Assembly (NCBI GenBank): GCA_030041195.1
Contig: JASHOI010000181.1
Coordinates: forward strand, 1 to 19,206
DNA: 19,206 bases
Source: Streptosporangiaceae bacterium
GTDB lineage: Bacteria; Actinomycetota; Actinomycetes; Streptosporangiales; Streptosporangiaceae
Reading direction: 5' to 3'
The notes under the pieces are model-generated. The model made no database searches and had not been told where the DNA came from. It saw only the letters and a list, made by a program, of their open reading frames with translations. Position numbers and translations under genes: made by a program. Shown piece by piece: positions 8,136-15,071 of the stretch (positions are counted from its first letter, which is position 1; each line of letters begins with the position of its first letter).

Positions 8136-8165
8136 AGGGTACACCGTATACGGGACACTGGTCAA
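8136..8165 (-). promoter_or_regulatory. Promoter with GTATAC operator, transporter operon
   Basis: On the minus strand a TTGACC -35 box (8160-8165) is followed after 18 nt by TACCCT (8136-8141). The spacer contains GTATAC at 8146-8151. The 14-nt stretch GGTACACCGTATAC at 8138-8151 (plus-strand reading) is identical to 12141-12154 in front of the CoA-transferase operon. The right arm is weaker than in the other copies. A repressor bound here would block RNA polymerase. It should serve the transporter genes and perhaps the genes beyond them. Confidence 0.6.
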
Positions 8166-8213
8166 TCACTCATCTGAGCACATGCCCGCCTCCCAGCGAC
8201 CTCGAAGCACGCT

Positions 8214-8228
8214 GTTGCCACGGGCAAC
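8214..8228. repeat. Short inverted repeat GTTGCC-3-GGCAAC
   Basis: A perfect 6-bp inverted repeat with a 3-nt spacer lies in the long gap between the transporter and thiolase promoters. It could be a second regulator site or chance. No other copy was noticed. Confidence 0.3.
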
Positions 8229-8703
8229 GGGATCTCTGGCAGGTCTGCGGAAGTTGCTCACCCAGCGGTCAGTAGCGTCCGCCGCGCTAGTAGAAGCGGT
8301 CGAGGTGGCAGGCGGTATGCAGTGATCCCAGGCTCGGTGCCTTCCTTGGCGTGCCTGCTGACCAGTTCATCGATGACCACCTGATCGATCGCGCCACTTC
8401 AAGACCGTGCCACGCACGTGCGGCGTCAAGGATGCGCTGCGCGGTTGCTGCCCGCTGGGCGGCTCCAAGATCGCCTCAGGCAAGGCCGAAGTCCTGTTCC
8501 ACCTTCTAGCCGGCCCCGTTCGCGGTTGATGGCCCCCCACTGGATGGCTGATCGCAGCTGGCTGTGGCAGGCGATAGTCCTCCAGGCGTGCTCGTATCTA
8601 CGCGCAAATCGGCGGAGCTTGGCGTCTTGATGTCAGCAGTAACCCGAGACCGCGTAGCAGCAAGGGGCGTTCATCCATGGTCCCAGCCGAAGCTTCGGCC
8701 ATG
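8229..8703. other. Gap without recognisable gene
   Basis: This stretch lies between the divergent transporter and thiolase promoters. All frames are short or lack recognisable domains. One minus-strand reading around 8388-8466 faintly recalls a TetR-type helix-turn-helix start (RILDAARA) but is broken immediately by frameshift and stop. It may be decayed coding DNA; no intact gene is supported. Confidence 0.5.
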
Positions 8704-8736
8704 TTCTGGATCAGCCGTGTACCGTATACTGTGTTC
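8704..8736 (+). promoter_or_regulatory. Promoter with GTATAC operator, thiolase operon
   Basis: The stretch around 8716-8736 contains GTGTACCGTATACTGTGTTC, centred on GTATAC at 8724-8729. The embedded TATACT (8725-8730) or TACTGT (8727-8732) could be the -10 box, with TTCTGG at 8704-8709 as a poor -35 box 15 or 17 nt away. The site lies about 80 nt before the thiolase start, as does the copy before the CoA-transferase operon. Operator and -10 overlap, as expected for a repressor. Confidence 0.5.
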
Positions 8737-8814
8737 GGCGTCGATTGAAGATTTGATGCTCCGTGTATAGCTGCGGAAAGTTACTGAAATCGCAGGAGAC
8801 GCAGGAGGACGAAC

Positions 8815-10002
8815 ATGACAGGCATCGACATTGTCGGCGGTGCCCGCACGCCGTTCGGACGATACGGTGGCGCGCTGGCCTCAGTCCGGCCTGACGACCT
8901 CGCGGCGCTCGTGATTGGAGTTGCCCTTGAGCGCGCTCACGTGGGCCCGGACGACGTGGACGAGGTAATTTTCGGCACGGCGAATCAGGCAGGCGAAGAC
9001 AACCGCAACATTGCCCGGATGGCTACGCTGCTGGCCGGCCTGCCTTGCTCCGTGCCGGCCTTCACCGTCAATCGCCTGTGCGCCAGCTCGCTGACGGCGA
9101 TCGCGCTCGCCGCTGATGAGATCGCCAATGGGGGCGCTGACATCATCGTGGCCGGGGGCGTCGAGTCCATGACTCGCGCTCCGTGGGTCATGGCGAAGCC
9201 GGGCACTCCCTGGGCCAAGCCGGGGGAGATCGCCGACTCCTCGCTGGGGTGGCGCTTCACTAACCCTAAGTTCGCTGACATTGACGGCGGGAAGGCGACG
9301 CTGTCCATGGGGGAGACGGCCGAGGAAGTAGCCGAACTGGACGGCATCAGCCGGGCGGAGTCCGACGCTTACGCACTGGCCAGCCAGGAGCGGGCGGCCG
9401 TCACGGTGGCGTCAGGTCTGCTCAGCGATCACCTGGTCACGGTCTCGACTGCTGCGGGAGATGTCGTCAAGGATGAGTGCCCTCGGTCAACCTCGGCCGA
9501 AGCACTCGGACGGCTGCGGCCGTCATTCCGGGCGGGCGGGATCGTTACTCCGGGATCTGCTTCGCCGCTATCGGACGGGGCCGCCGCGGTCATCGTGGCG
9601 AGCGATGAGGCGGTCGCGCGGCTGGGCCTGGCTCCGCGCTGCCGAGTGATGGCGCACGCCGCGGCGGGAGTGCCGCCCAGCGTCATGGGCCTGGGCCCGG
9701 TGCCGGCCACGCAGAAAGCGCTCAAGCGTGCTGGGTGGACCGTTGGCGACCTGGAGTGCGTGGAGATCAATGAAGCCTTCGCGCCGCAGGTCCTGGCGTG
9801 CATCCGGCGGCTGGAGCTTGACCCCGCCTTGGTCAACCAGGCTGGTGGAGCTATCGCCTTCGGTCACCCGCTCGGCGCCTCAGGTGCGCGCTTGGTGCTC
9901 TCCCTCCTCGCGCAGATGGAGCGAGACGGACAGCACCGTGGGCTGGCGACGATGTGCGTCGGAGTCGGGCAGGGCGCCGCGATGCTGGTAGAGCGCGCAT
10001 GA
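8815..10002 (+). CDS. Thiolase (acetyl-CoA C-acyltransferase)
   Basis: This 395-aa enzyme would cleave a 3-oxoacyl-CoA with free CoA, releasing acetyl-CoA or another short acyl-CoA. The acyl-accepting cysteine is C89 in NRLCASSL. The other active-site motifs are INEAFAPQ, GGAIAFGHPLGASGAR with H351, and CVGVGQG with C381, so the catalytic set is complete. Length is normal for a degradative thiolase. The ATG at 8815 has a perfect AGGAGG at 8803-8808. The stop overlaps the next start as ATGA (9999-10002), so it is coupled to the 3-hydroxyacyl-CoA dehydrogenase. It probably performs the last step of the pathway. It resembles 3-oxoadipyl-CoA thiolases as well as ordinary ones, so chain-length specificity stays open. 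Confidence 0.95.
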   Translation: MTGIDIVGGARTPFGRYGGALASVRPDDLAALVIGVALERAHVGPDDVDEVIFGTANQAGEDNRNIARMATLLAGLPCSVPAFTVNRLCASSLTAIALAADEIANGGADIIVAGGVESMTRAPWVMAKPGTPWAKPGEIADSSLGWRFTNPKFADIDGGKATLSMGETAEEVAELDGISRAESDAYALASQERAAVTVASGLLSDHLVTVSTAAGDVVKDECPRSTSAEALGRLRPSFRAGGIVTPGSASPLSDGAAAVIVASDEAVARLGLAPRCRVMAHAAAGVPPSVMGLGPVPATQKALKRAGWTVGDLECVEINEAFAPQVLACIRRLELDPALVNQAGGAIAFGHPLGASGARLVLSLLAQMERDGQHRGLATMCVGVGQGAAMLVERA

Positions 10003-10847
10003 GCACGGCCGCGACCGTCGCCGTCGTCGGTGGCTGCACGATGGGCGCGGGGATCGCACAGGTCCTGGCCGAGCGGGACCGGTCAGTAGTCGTCCTGGAG
10101 GCCACGGAGCAAGCGGCGACTGCAGCGGCCCGCTGGGTCGAGACCTCGATGGAGGCGGCGCAGCACCGCGGAAAGCTGGCACGCCCGGTCCGAGATGCCA
10201 TGTCCAGCATTGCCTTGACGACCGACGTGAACGAGCTGGGCCAGGCCGAATCGTGATCGAGGCCGTGCCAGAGGACCCTGCCCTAAAACGAGACGTTCTC
10301 GCCAGGATTGAGTCCGCGGTCGGGACGGAGGTGATCATCGCCACGAACACCAGCTCGCTCACCATAGCCACCTTGGCCGCCGGCGTTCGCGAGCCGCGGC
10401 GGTCTGTCGGCATGCATTTCAATCCGATGCCCGCGTCGAAACTGATCGAAATCGTGCGCGGTCCGGACACCGGTGAGCAGGCGGTGCAGGGGGCAGCCGA
10501 CCTTGCGGCGGCCGTGGGCAAGGAGATCATCACGGTGCGGGGACTCGCCGGGCTTCGCCACGAGCCGCCTGGGCGTCGCGCTCGGCCTGGAGGCGATCCG
10601 CATGCTCGAAGAAGGCATGGCCCACGCGGCTGACATCGACCCGGGGCATGATGCTCGGTTACCAGCACCCGATGGGGGGCCGCTGCGCCTGACAGCCCTG
10701 GTCGGGCTCGACGTGCGTCTGAGCATCAGCGAGTACCTGGCCGAGAAACTGGGCGATCGTTTCGCCCCGCCGGCCTTGCTGCGCTCGCTGGTCGCCGACG
10801 GCCACCTTGGGCAGAAGACTAGCCGGGGCTTTTACCTCTGGCCGTGA
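9999..10847 (+). pseudogene. 3-hydroxyacyl-CoA dehydrogenase with two compensating frameshifts
   Basis: Three frame segments together read as one NAD-dependent 3-hydroxyacyl-CoA dehydrogenase. Part 1 (9999 to about 10250) is the Rossmann N-terminus. Part 2 (about 10253-10535) holds VIEAVPED, IIATNTSSL, MHFNPMPASKLIEIVRG. Part 3 (about 10535-10847) holds DSPGFATSRL, GLDVRLSI and GQKTSRGFYLWP. The first shift, at GAATCGTG near 10248-10253, acts as loss of one base (GAATTCGTG would restore it). The second, at GCGGGGAC near 10536-10543, acts as one extra G. Net length is then exactly 282 codons, the family norm, and the stop is in place. This could be a sequencing or assembly error, a recent pseudogene, or recoding. 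The start overlaps the thiolase stop. The dinucleotide-binding loop reads GGCTMG instead of GxGxMG, another oddity. Confidence 0.85.
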
Positions 10848-10917
10848 TCAGGAGGCCTGTCTCAGCTGTTTCCCGGGCGCTCCAGGGAGTGCCACAGATC
10901 CACGGCGGGCATGGCCT

Positions 10918-10933
10918 CGGGCCGCACGGCCCG
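10918..10933. terminator. GC hairpin, possible terminator after thiolase operon
   Basis: CGGGCC and GGCCCG form a 6-bp stem around the loop GCAC, about 70 nt beyond the dehydrogenase stop. There is no T-run, so termination is only a possibility, as often in high-GC actinobacteria. Confidence 0.3.
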
Positions 10934-11294
10934 GCTCGCGTCCGCTGGGGCTGGCCGTCCAGCCTAGAGGTTTAGCCACGGTCGAAGTCCACGAGATCTC
11001 GCCTGACCGGCTTCTGCCATGTGCTCCGCCTCGTAATTCCAGAACTCACTTCTGAAATTACCGTCTAGGTCGGGACCATCGCGTGTTGGAGAAGCGGGGC
11101 CGCCCGGCCGGAGAGATGACCACCTGCCTCGCGGCAGTCTGGCCCCGCAACAGCATGGTTGGCTCTCCCATATCATTACGATCCCGGCGCGGCTACGGGC
11201 ACCGGTTGCCAGTGATGCGCATGGTGCGATGGTGCCAGTGGGGATATGGGCTGGGAAGCGGACCTGCGGACGGAGCATGTTGCGGGCCAGATAC

Positions 11295-11316
11295 ATGCAG
11301 TGCAGATGCAGTGCGG
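11295..11316. repeat. Two-copy 11-nt tandem repeat
   Basis: ATGCAGTGCAG (11295-11305) is followed directly by ATGCAGTGCGG (11306-11316), one mismatch. It lies in the non-coding gap after the GntR gene. No function is suggested. Confidence 0.5.
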
Positions 11317-11334
11317 GTGTGCTGCGGTCGACCG

Positions 11335-11354
11335 GCTAGCCAGCGCTGGTTAGC
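11335..11354. repeat. 20-nt palindrome across the GntR stop codon
   Basis: GCTAGCCAGC followed by GCTGGTTAGC is a 20-nt palindrome with a single non-Watson-Crick pair. It covers the TAA stop (11350-11352) of the GntR gene. It may be a terminator hairpin or a protein-binding site; it differs from the GTATAC motif. Confidence 0.45.
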
Positions 11355-12042
11355 GCGCAGGCGCGGCGGGCGGCCAGTCGCGGTAGTAATACTCGTAGGC
11401 GTGGCGGACATGCTCGGCAGCGCGGCGGGCACTCAGGTCCGCGTCGCCCTCCATGACCGCGGCGCCGATAGCGTTGTGCTGCTTGGATGCCGCGGCCAGG
11501 TGGCCCGGAGAGGGCGGCCGCACGGCGTACATGGACAGCGCGGTGGTATGTACGAACGCCTGACAGCGATCGAGCTCGTTCAGGCCGCAGTGCCGCAGGA
11601 TCGTCACGTGGAAGCGGCTGTCCGCCACCCGGAAGCGGTATCTGTCTTCGGCGGCGGCGGCCTCGCTCAGCTCGGTGGTGATCGGCTCGAGGATCATGCC
11701 GAGCTCGCGGCGTAGCGGTTCGGCCAGCTCCGCAGCGCGCCGCGCCGCCACGGAGTCGATGACCTCGCGGATCTGCAAAAGGTCCCTGGCGTCGTCGTCC
11801 TTGGGATCGGCTACGGCGGCGGCGCCACTGCCGTCGAGCTGGATCAGGCCGTCGCGTTCCAGTAGCTTCAGCGCGTCCCGCATGGGCGTCCGGCTGATCC
11901 CGTACTCGCGGGCCAGCGTTTCCTGCGAGAGCTGGCTGCCAGGAGCCAGCTGACCGCTCAGGATGCGCTCGCGCAGCAGGTCAGCCGCCATCTCGCTCAG
12001 CTTCGCGGGTCTGGTGATCGGGGTCGCGGCGTCAGCTGGCAT
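11350..12042 (-). CDS. GntR-family transcriptional regulator, FCD (FadR-like) subgroup
   Basis: The 230-aa protein has an N-terminal winged helix-turn-helix (about 15-75; ETLAREYGISRTPMRDALKL, then LLERDGLIQL) and a C-terminal FCD ligand domain. The metal-ligand residues of FCD domains fit D141 and H145 (DSRFH), H189 and H211. FCD regulators usually repress degradation operons and are released by an acid or acyl-CoA effector. The start ATG 12042 has GGAG about 6 nt upstream. It is divergent from the CoA-transferase operon. The 200-nt spacer contains two copies of a GTATAC-centred motif; two further copies precede the thiolase and transporter operons. It is thus the probable regulator of the whole locus and of itself. 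The effector is unknown. Confidence 0.93.
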   Translation of the reverse strand: MPADAATPITRPAKLSEMAADLLRERILSGQLAPGSQLSQETLAREYGISRTPMRDALKLLERDGLIQLDGSGAAAVADPKDDDARDLLQIREVIDSVAARRAAELAEPLRRELGMILEPITTELSEAAAAEDRYRFRVADSRFHVTILRHCGLNELDRCQAFVHTTALSMYAVRPPSPGHLAAASKQHNAIGAAVMEGDADLSARRAAEHVRHAYEYYYRDWPPAAPAR

Positions 12043-12086
12043 TCCGTCTCCGTGTCCAGTGGCCGAGCTTCGTGCCGACCTGGATG

Positions 12087-12116
12087 CATCGTATACCGTG
12101 CACGGCGCTCGCCGTC
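12087..12116 (-). promoter_or_regulatory. GTATAC operator and weak promoter of the GntR gene
   Basis: GTATAC at 12091-12096 lies in CGTATACCGTGC (12090-12101), identical to 12148-12159 in the next site. On the minus strand TACGAT (12088-12093) is a possible -10 box about 46 nt before the GntR start. The -35 position (GACGGC, 12111-12116) is poor. Binding here would give autoregulation. Confidence 0.5.
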
Positions 12117-12128
12117 TCCACTAAACTA

Positions 12129-12160
12129 TTGACCCATATCGGTACACCGTATACCGTGCG
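12129..12160 (+). promoter_or_regulatory. Promoter with GTATAC operator, CoA-transferase operon
   Basis: TTGACC (12129-12134) and TACCGT (12152-12157) are spaced by 17 nt. The operator CACCGTATACCGTG (12145-12158) is the most symmetrical copy and overlaps the -10 box. Transcription would start about 80 nt before the gene at 12243. Confidence 0.62.
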
Positions 12161-12242
12161 TCGTATCCGGGACGCTGATGAAGGCCGCCGTGCTGGGTGT
12201 CCTGAGCCCGAAGACGCCCGATCGCGAAGAGGCAGGGAGCAG

Positions 12243-14546
12243 ATGCAGTCAGCGCTCGCCGGCATACGGGTGGTGGAGGTTGCTAGCGGGATCGCCGGGC
12301 CGATGGCTGCGATGTTCCTCGCGGATTTCGGCGCGGAAGTCGTCAAGGTCGAACCGCTAGCGGGTGACCCGGACCGCGGTAGGCCGGGATTCTTGATGTG
12401 GACCCGGGGCAAGGCGAGCGTCGCGCTCGACCCGGCCAGCGATCGTGATCAGCAACGGTTCGCGGAGCTGCTGGCCTGCGCGGACGTGTGCGTGGCCAGC
12501 CCGGGCCAGGCCGCTCTATGGAAGGCAGCAGTCCCGGAGCAGGCGCTAGCCGCGAACCTCGGGCTGATCTACCTGGACGTGCCCCCGTTCCTGGACACGG
12601 TCCCCTGGTACGGAGGCCGCGAGTCCGGATCGCTGCTGTCGGCTGCGATGGGAACGTCGCTGCGCCAGTCCTCGTCGGATGGCGGCCCGGTCGACCCTGT
12701 CTACCCTCACCTGCTCTATATCCAGGCCTGCTGGGCGGCCTGCTGCGGGGTCGCTGCGCTGGTCGAGCGGGAGCGGTCGGGGCGCGGGCAAGCGGTCACG
12801 GTCGGCGGCGTGCACGGCACAATGACTGCAAGCCCGCTGCAGATGGTGGTCCGGCCGGGCGAGCCAGACCCGAGTTCGGCAGTGGGTGGCGGCGGCCACA
12901 GCCCGACGTACACGCGATACCAGTGCGCCGACGGGCAATGGCTGTTCCTGGCTGCGCTCACGCCTAAGTTCCAGGAGATCGCGCTCCGGGTGCTCGGCTT
13001 CACGGACCTCCTCGAGCGCGCGGCCGCCGACGGGCTGGAAGCGGTGATCGGGCCGACCCAGCGCGCCGTGATCCGGCCCCGGTTTGAGGCGGCGTTCGTC
13101 AGCAAGAGCGCGGCCGACTGGCTGGCCGCGTTCAACGAAGCGGGGTGCCCGGTCGCGTTGCTCGCGGATCGGGAGGCTTGGCTGGACCACCCGCAGATCC
13201 AGGCGATCGGCATGTCGGCGACCGTGCAGGACCCTGATCACGGAGCGGTGACGATGCCGGCAAACCCGGTCTGGCTGAGCGTCACGCCGCCGCGCCAGCC
13301 ATCGCCCTGTCCTCGCTTGGGCGAGCCGGACGGTGAGCTGCCGTCCTGGCCGCGCGCCGCCAGGAGGGCAGTTCCGGCACAGGCCAGCGCACCGTCCGGA
13401 GGTCCGCTAGCCGGTCTGCGCGTGGTCGACATCGGCGTGGTGCTAGCCGGTCCCTACGCGGGCACGCTGCTGGCCGAGCTTGGCGCGGACGTGATCAAGG
13501 TCGAGATCCCAGAAGGCGACAGTTTCCGGCAGCACGGGTTCCCTTACATCCGAGGGCAGCGGGGCATCGCCCTGAACCTGCGCTCAGAGAAAGGGCTAGC
13601 CATCTTCGGCGGGCTGGCGCGAACGGCTGACGTGGTCATTGAGAACTACCGGCCCGGCGTGGCCGACCGTCTTGGCGTCGGCTACCAGCGGCTGCGGGAG
13701 CTCAGGCCTGACATCGTGTCCATGTCCATCACGGCGTTTGGCGATCGCGGACCGCTGCGCAACGAGGCGGGCTTCGACACGGTCCTGCAGGCGATGAGCG
13801 GGATCATGACCGCGCAGGGCGGCGCCGGCGACCCGGTGATGCTCACCCTGGCCGTCAACGACACCGCCACGGCGACACTGGCTGCGCTCGGGATCTGCGT
13901 GGCCCTGCTGCATCGCGGCCGGACCGGGACGGGTCAGCAGGGATCCGTCTCGCTGGCTGCCACGTCAGCCCTCCTGCAATGCGAGGAGCTGATCCGGGTC
14001 GCGGAGCGGCTCAGTTCTCCTGTCGGCGGCCCCGACTTCCGCGGTCCGGGCGCGACCGACCGGTTCTATGCCGCGGCGGACGGCTGGGTCAGGATCCAGG
14101 CCACTGATCCCGCCGAGCGGGCTGCCCTGCTGGGGCTGGCCGGCCTGCCCGAATCGGAGGACGACGTGCTGGCCGGCGCGCTGGTTCGCTGGGTGGCGGA
14201 ACAGCCCGCCGAGGACGTCTGCGCGCTGCTACTGGCGGCGGGGGTGCCCGCTACCCGTGCACGGCGGACCCGCGAGCTCCCGGAGGATCCGCAGTTCCAG
14301 CGTTGGACGATCCAGCAGCGGATCAGCTCCGGCCTGGGCAGCGAGCTCTACGCCTGCGGGCGGATGGCCCGCTTCTCCCGGACCCAGCGCGAGGAGGCCT
14401 TGGTGCCGCCGGGCGTCGGCGAGCACAGCGAGCAGATCCTGACCGACCTCGGGCTGTCGCGAGCGGAGATCCAGCAGGTAATCAGCGAGGGGGCCGTGCG
14501 CGCGGGAGACCCGATGGTCATCGCGGCAGTGGCGCCCTATCGCTAA
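12243..14546 (+). CDS. Fused double-domain family III CoA-transferase (CaiB/BaiF type)
   Basis: Two complete CaiB-like domains are joined in 767 residues. Domain 1 starts LAGIRVVEVASGIAGP (residue 5) and ends near 360. A Pro/Ala-rich linker follows. Domain 2 starts LAGLRVVDIGVVLAGPYAG at 389 and ends GEHSEQILTDLG. Such enzymes move CoA from a donor thioester to a carboxylic acid, which would activate the imported substrate. The start is ATG 12243 with AGGGAG just upstream; the frame is open to 12072, but that part runs through the promoter and does not look like protein. In both GxGQ segments (180-183 and 562-565) the next ten or so residues contain no aspartate, whereas active family members carry the catalytic Asp there. 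Two-domain members such as DddD exist. Activity is therefore uncertain although the fold is clear. Confidence 0.93.
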   Translation: MQSALAGIRVVEVASGIAGPMAAMFLADFGAEVVKVEPLAGDPDRGRPGFLMWTRGKASVALDPASDRDQQRFAELLACADVCVASPGQAALWKAAVPEQALAANLGLIYLDVPPFLDTVPWYGGRESGSLLSAAMGTSLRQSSSDGGPVDPVYPHLLYIQACWAACCGVAALVERERSGRGQAVTVGGVHGTMTASPLQMVVRPGEPDPSSAVGGGGHSPTYTRYQCADGQWLFLAALTPKFQEIALRVLGFTDLLERAAADGLEAVIGPTQRAVIRPRFEAAFVSKSAADWLAAFNEAGCPVALLADREAWLDHPQIQAIGMSATVQDPDHGAVTMPANPVWLSVTPPRQPSPCPRLGEPDGELPSWPRAARRAVPAQASAPSGGPLAGLRVVDIGVVLAGPYAGTLLAELGADVIKVEIPEGDSFRQHGFPYIRGQRGIALNLRSEKGLAIFGGLARTADVVIENYRPGVADRLGVGYQRLRELRPDIVSMSITAFGDRGPLRNEAGFDTVLQAMSGIMTAQGGAGDPVMLTLAVNDTATATLAALGICVALLHRGRTGTGQQGSVSLAATSALLQCEELIRVAERLSSPVGGPDFRGPGATDRFYAAADGWVRIQATDPAERAALLGLAGLPESEDDVLAGALVRWVAEQPAEDVCALLLAAGVPATRARRTRELPEDPQFQRWTIQQRISSGLGSELYACGRMARFSRTQREEALVPPGVGEHSEQILTDLGLSRAEIQQVISEGAVRAGDPMVIAAVAPYR

Positions 14547-14585
14547 TCCCTGCCCTCGCCAAATCCGGCAAGCAAAGGAGTCAGC

Positions 14586-15071
14586 GTGACGTCCGAGAAC
14601 GAGGTAATCGCCGGCCCGGTACGGCGGCGCAACCTGGCGGCTGAGATGGTCGGCAGCATTCATGACGACAAGACCGCCTCGGCGCTGGGCTCCCGCGGCG
14701 GCGGGGGCGCCATGACCGAGTCACCGGATTGGCACACCGGCGCCTCGCCCTGGGGCGGGCCAATCGTGCCGAGCGTCGTGGAGCTGCTGTTCGGCCGGCT
14801 GCTCGCGGAAACCAAGGACAGGATGGGGCCGCACGTCGGCCTGTTCGGCGCAATCGAGATCCGCTTCCACCGCGGGCCGGTCCTCATCGATCGCGAGTAC
14901 ACGGTCACCGGCGAGGTCGTCGCGCTGAGCCAGACCCCCAAGACAGAGGTGCTGTGGTTCGACAGCCGCGCCCTCGACTCCGATGGCTCGCTGCTGGCGG
15001 AGATGCGGATGATGTCGCGACAGATGAAGCTGTTCTCACCGCTCTACCAGGATCAGGGGGCGGCTCGATGA
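14586..15071 (+). CDS. Shortened hotdog-like protein, internally deleted paralogue
   Basis: This 161-aa protein starts at GTG 14586 behind AAAGGAG. Residues 1-39 match residues 1-40 of the hotdog protein at the left edge (shared NLAA, GSIHDD, TASALG). From GAMTE at 42 it jumps to that protein's residue 171 and stays collinear (VGLFGAIE, RFHRGPV, VALSQTP, EVLW), with 39 of 48 residues identical over its residues 83-130. About 130 residues, essentially the first hotdog domain, are missing without loss of frame; glycine codons surround the junction. It ends SPLYQDQGAAR and its stop overlaps the acyl-CoA dehydrogenase start (ATGA). It could be a functional single-domain partner or a decaying copy. 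The reading frame and ribosome site are intact. Confidence 0.82.
   Translation: MTSENEVIAGPVRRRNLAAEMVGSIHDDKTASALGSRGGGGAMTESPDWHTGASPWGGPIVPSVVELLFGRLLAETKDRMGPHVGLFGAIEIRFHRGPVLIDREYTVTGEVVALSQTPKTEVLWFDSRALDSDGSLLAEMRMMSRQMKLFSPLYQDQGAAR

Larger units (their letters stand above)
10848..11349. other. Non-coding gap between convergent genes
   Basis: Between the dehydrogenase and the convergent GntR gene no frame shows a recognisable domain or a convincing ribosome site. It holds a GC-rich hairpin (10918-10933), a two-copy 11-nt tandem repeat (11295-11316) and the start of a palindrome at the GntR stop. Confidence 0.6.

Noticed and set aside
7903..8169. Minus-strand 88-codon frame before the transporter
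   Set aside because: Its start lies upstream of the predicted promoter and the composition is not protein-like; the neighbouring frame with the TGATG overlap is the better candidate.
8388..8466. TetR-like helix-turn-helix reading on the minus strand
   Set aside because: Only about 20 residues are suggestive and stops and frameshifts follow at once; not enough for a feature.
11083..11715. Long plus-strand frame across the GntR gene end
   Set aside because: Mostly antisense to the regulator, with no domain in the free part.
12072..12242. Upstream extension of the double CoA-transferase to an earlier ATG
   Set aside because: It runs through the promoter and operator at 12129-12160, is not protein-like, and the family N-terminus begins right after ATG 12243, which has AGGGAG.
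14729..15067. Upstream extension of the acyl-CoA dehydrogenase
   Set aside because: It overlaps the hotdog gene in another frame with arginine-rich nonsense; ATG 15068 gives the normal N-terminus and an ATGA overlap.
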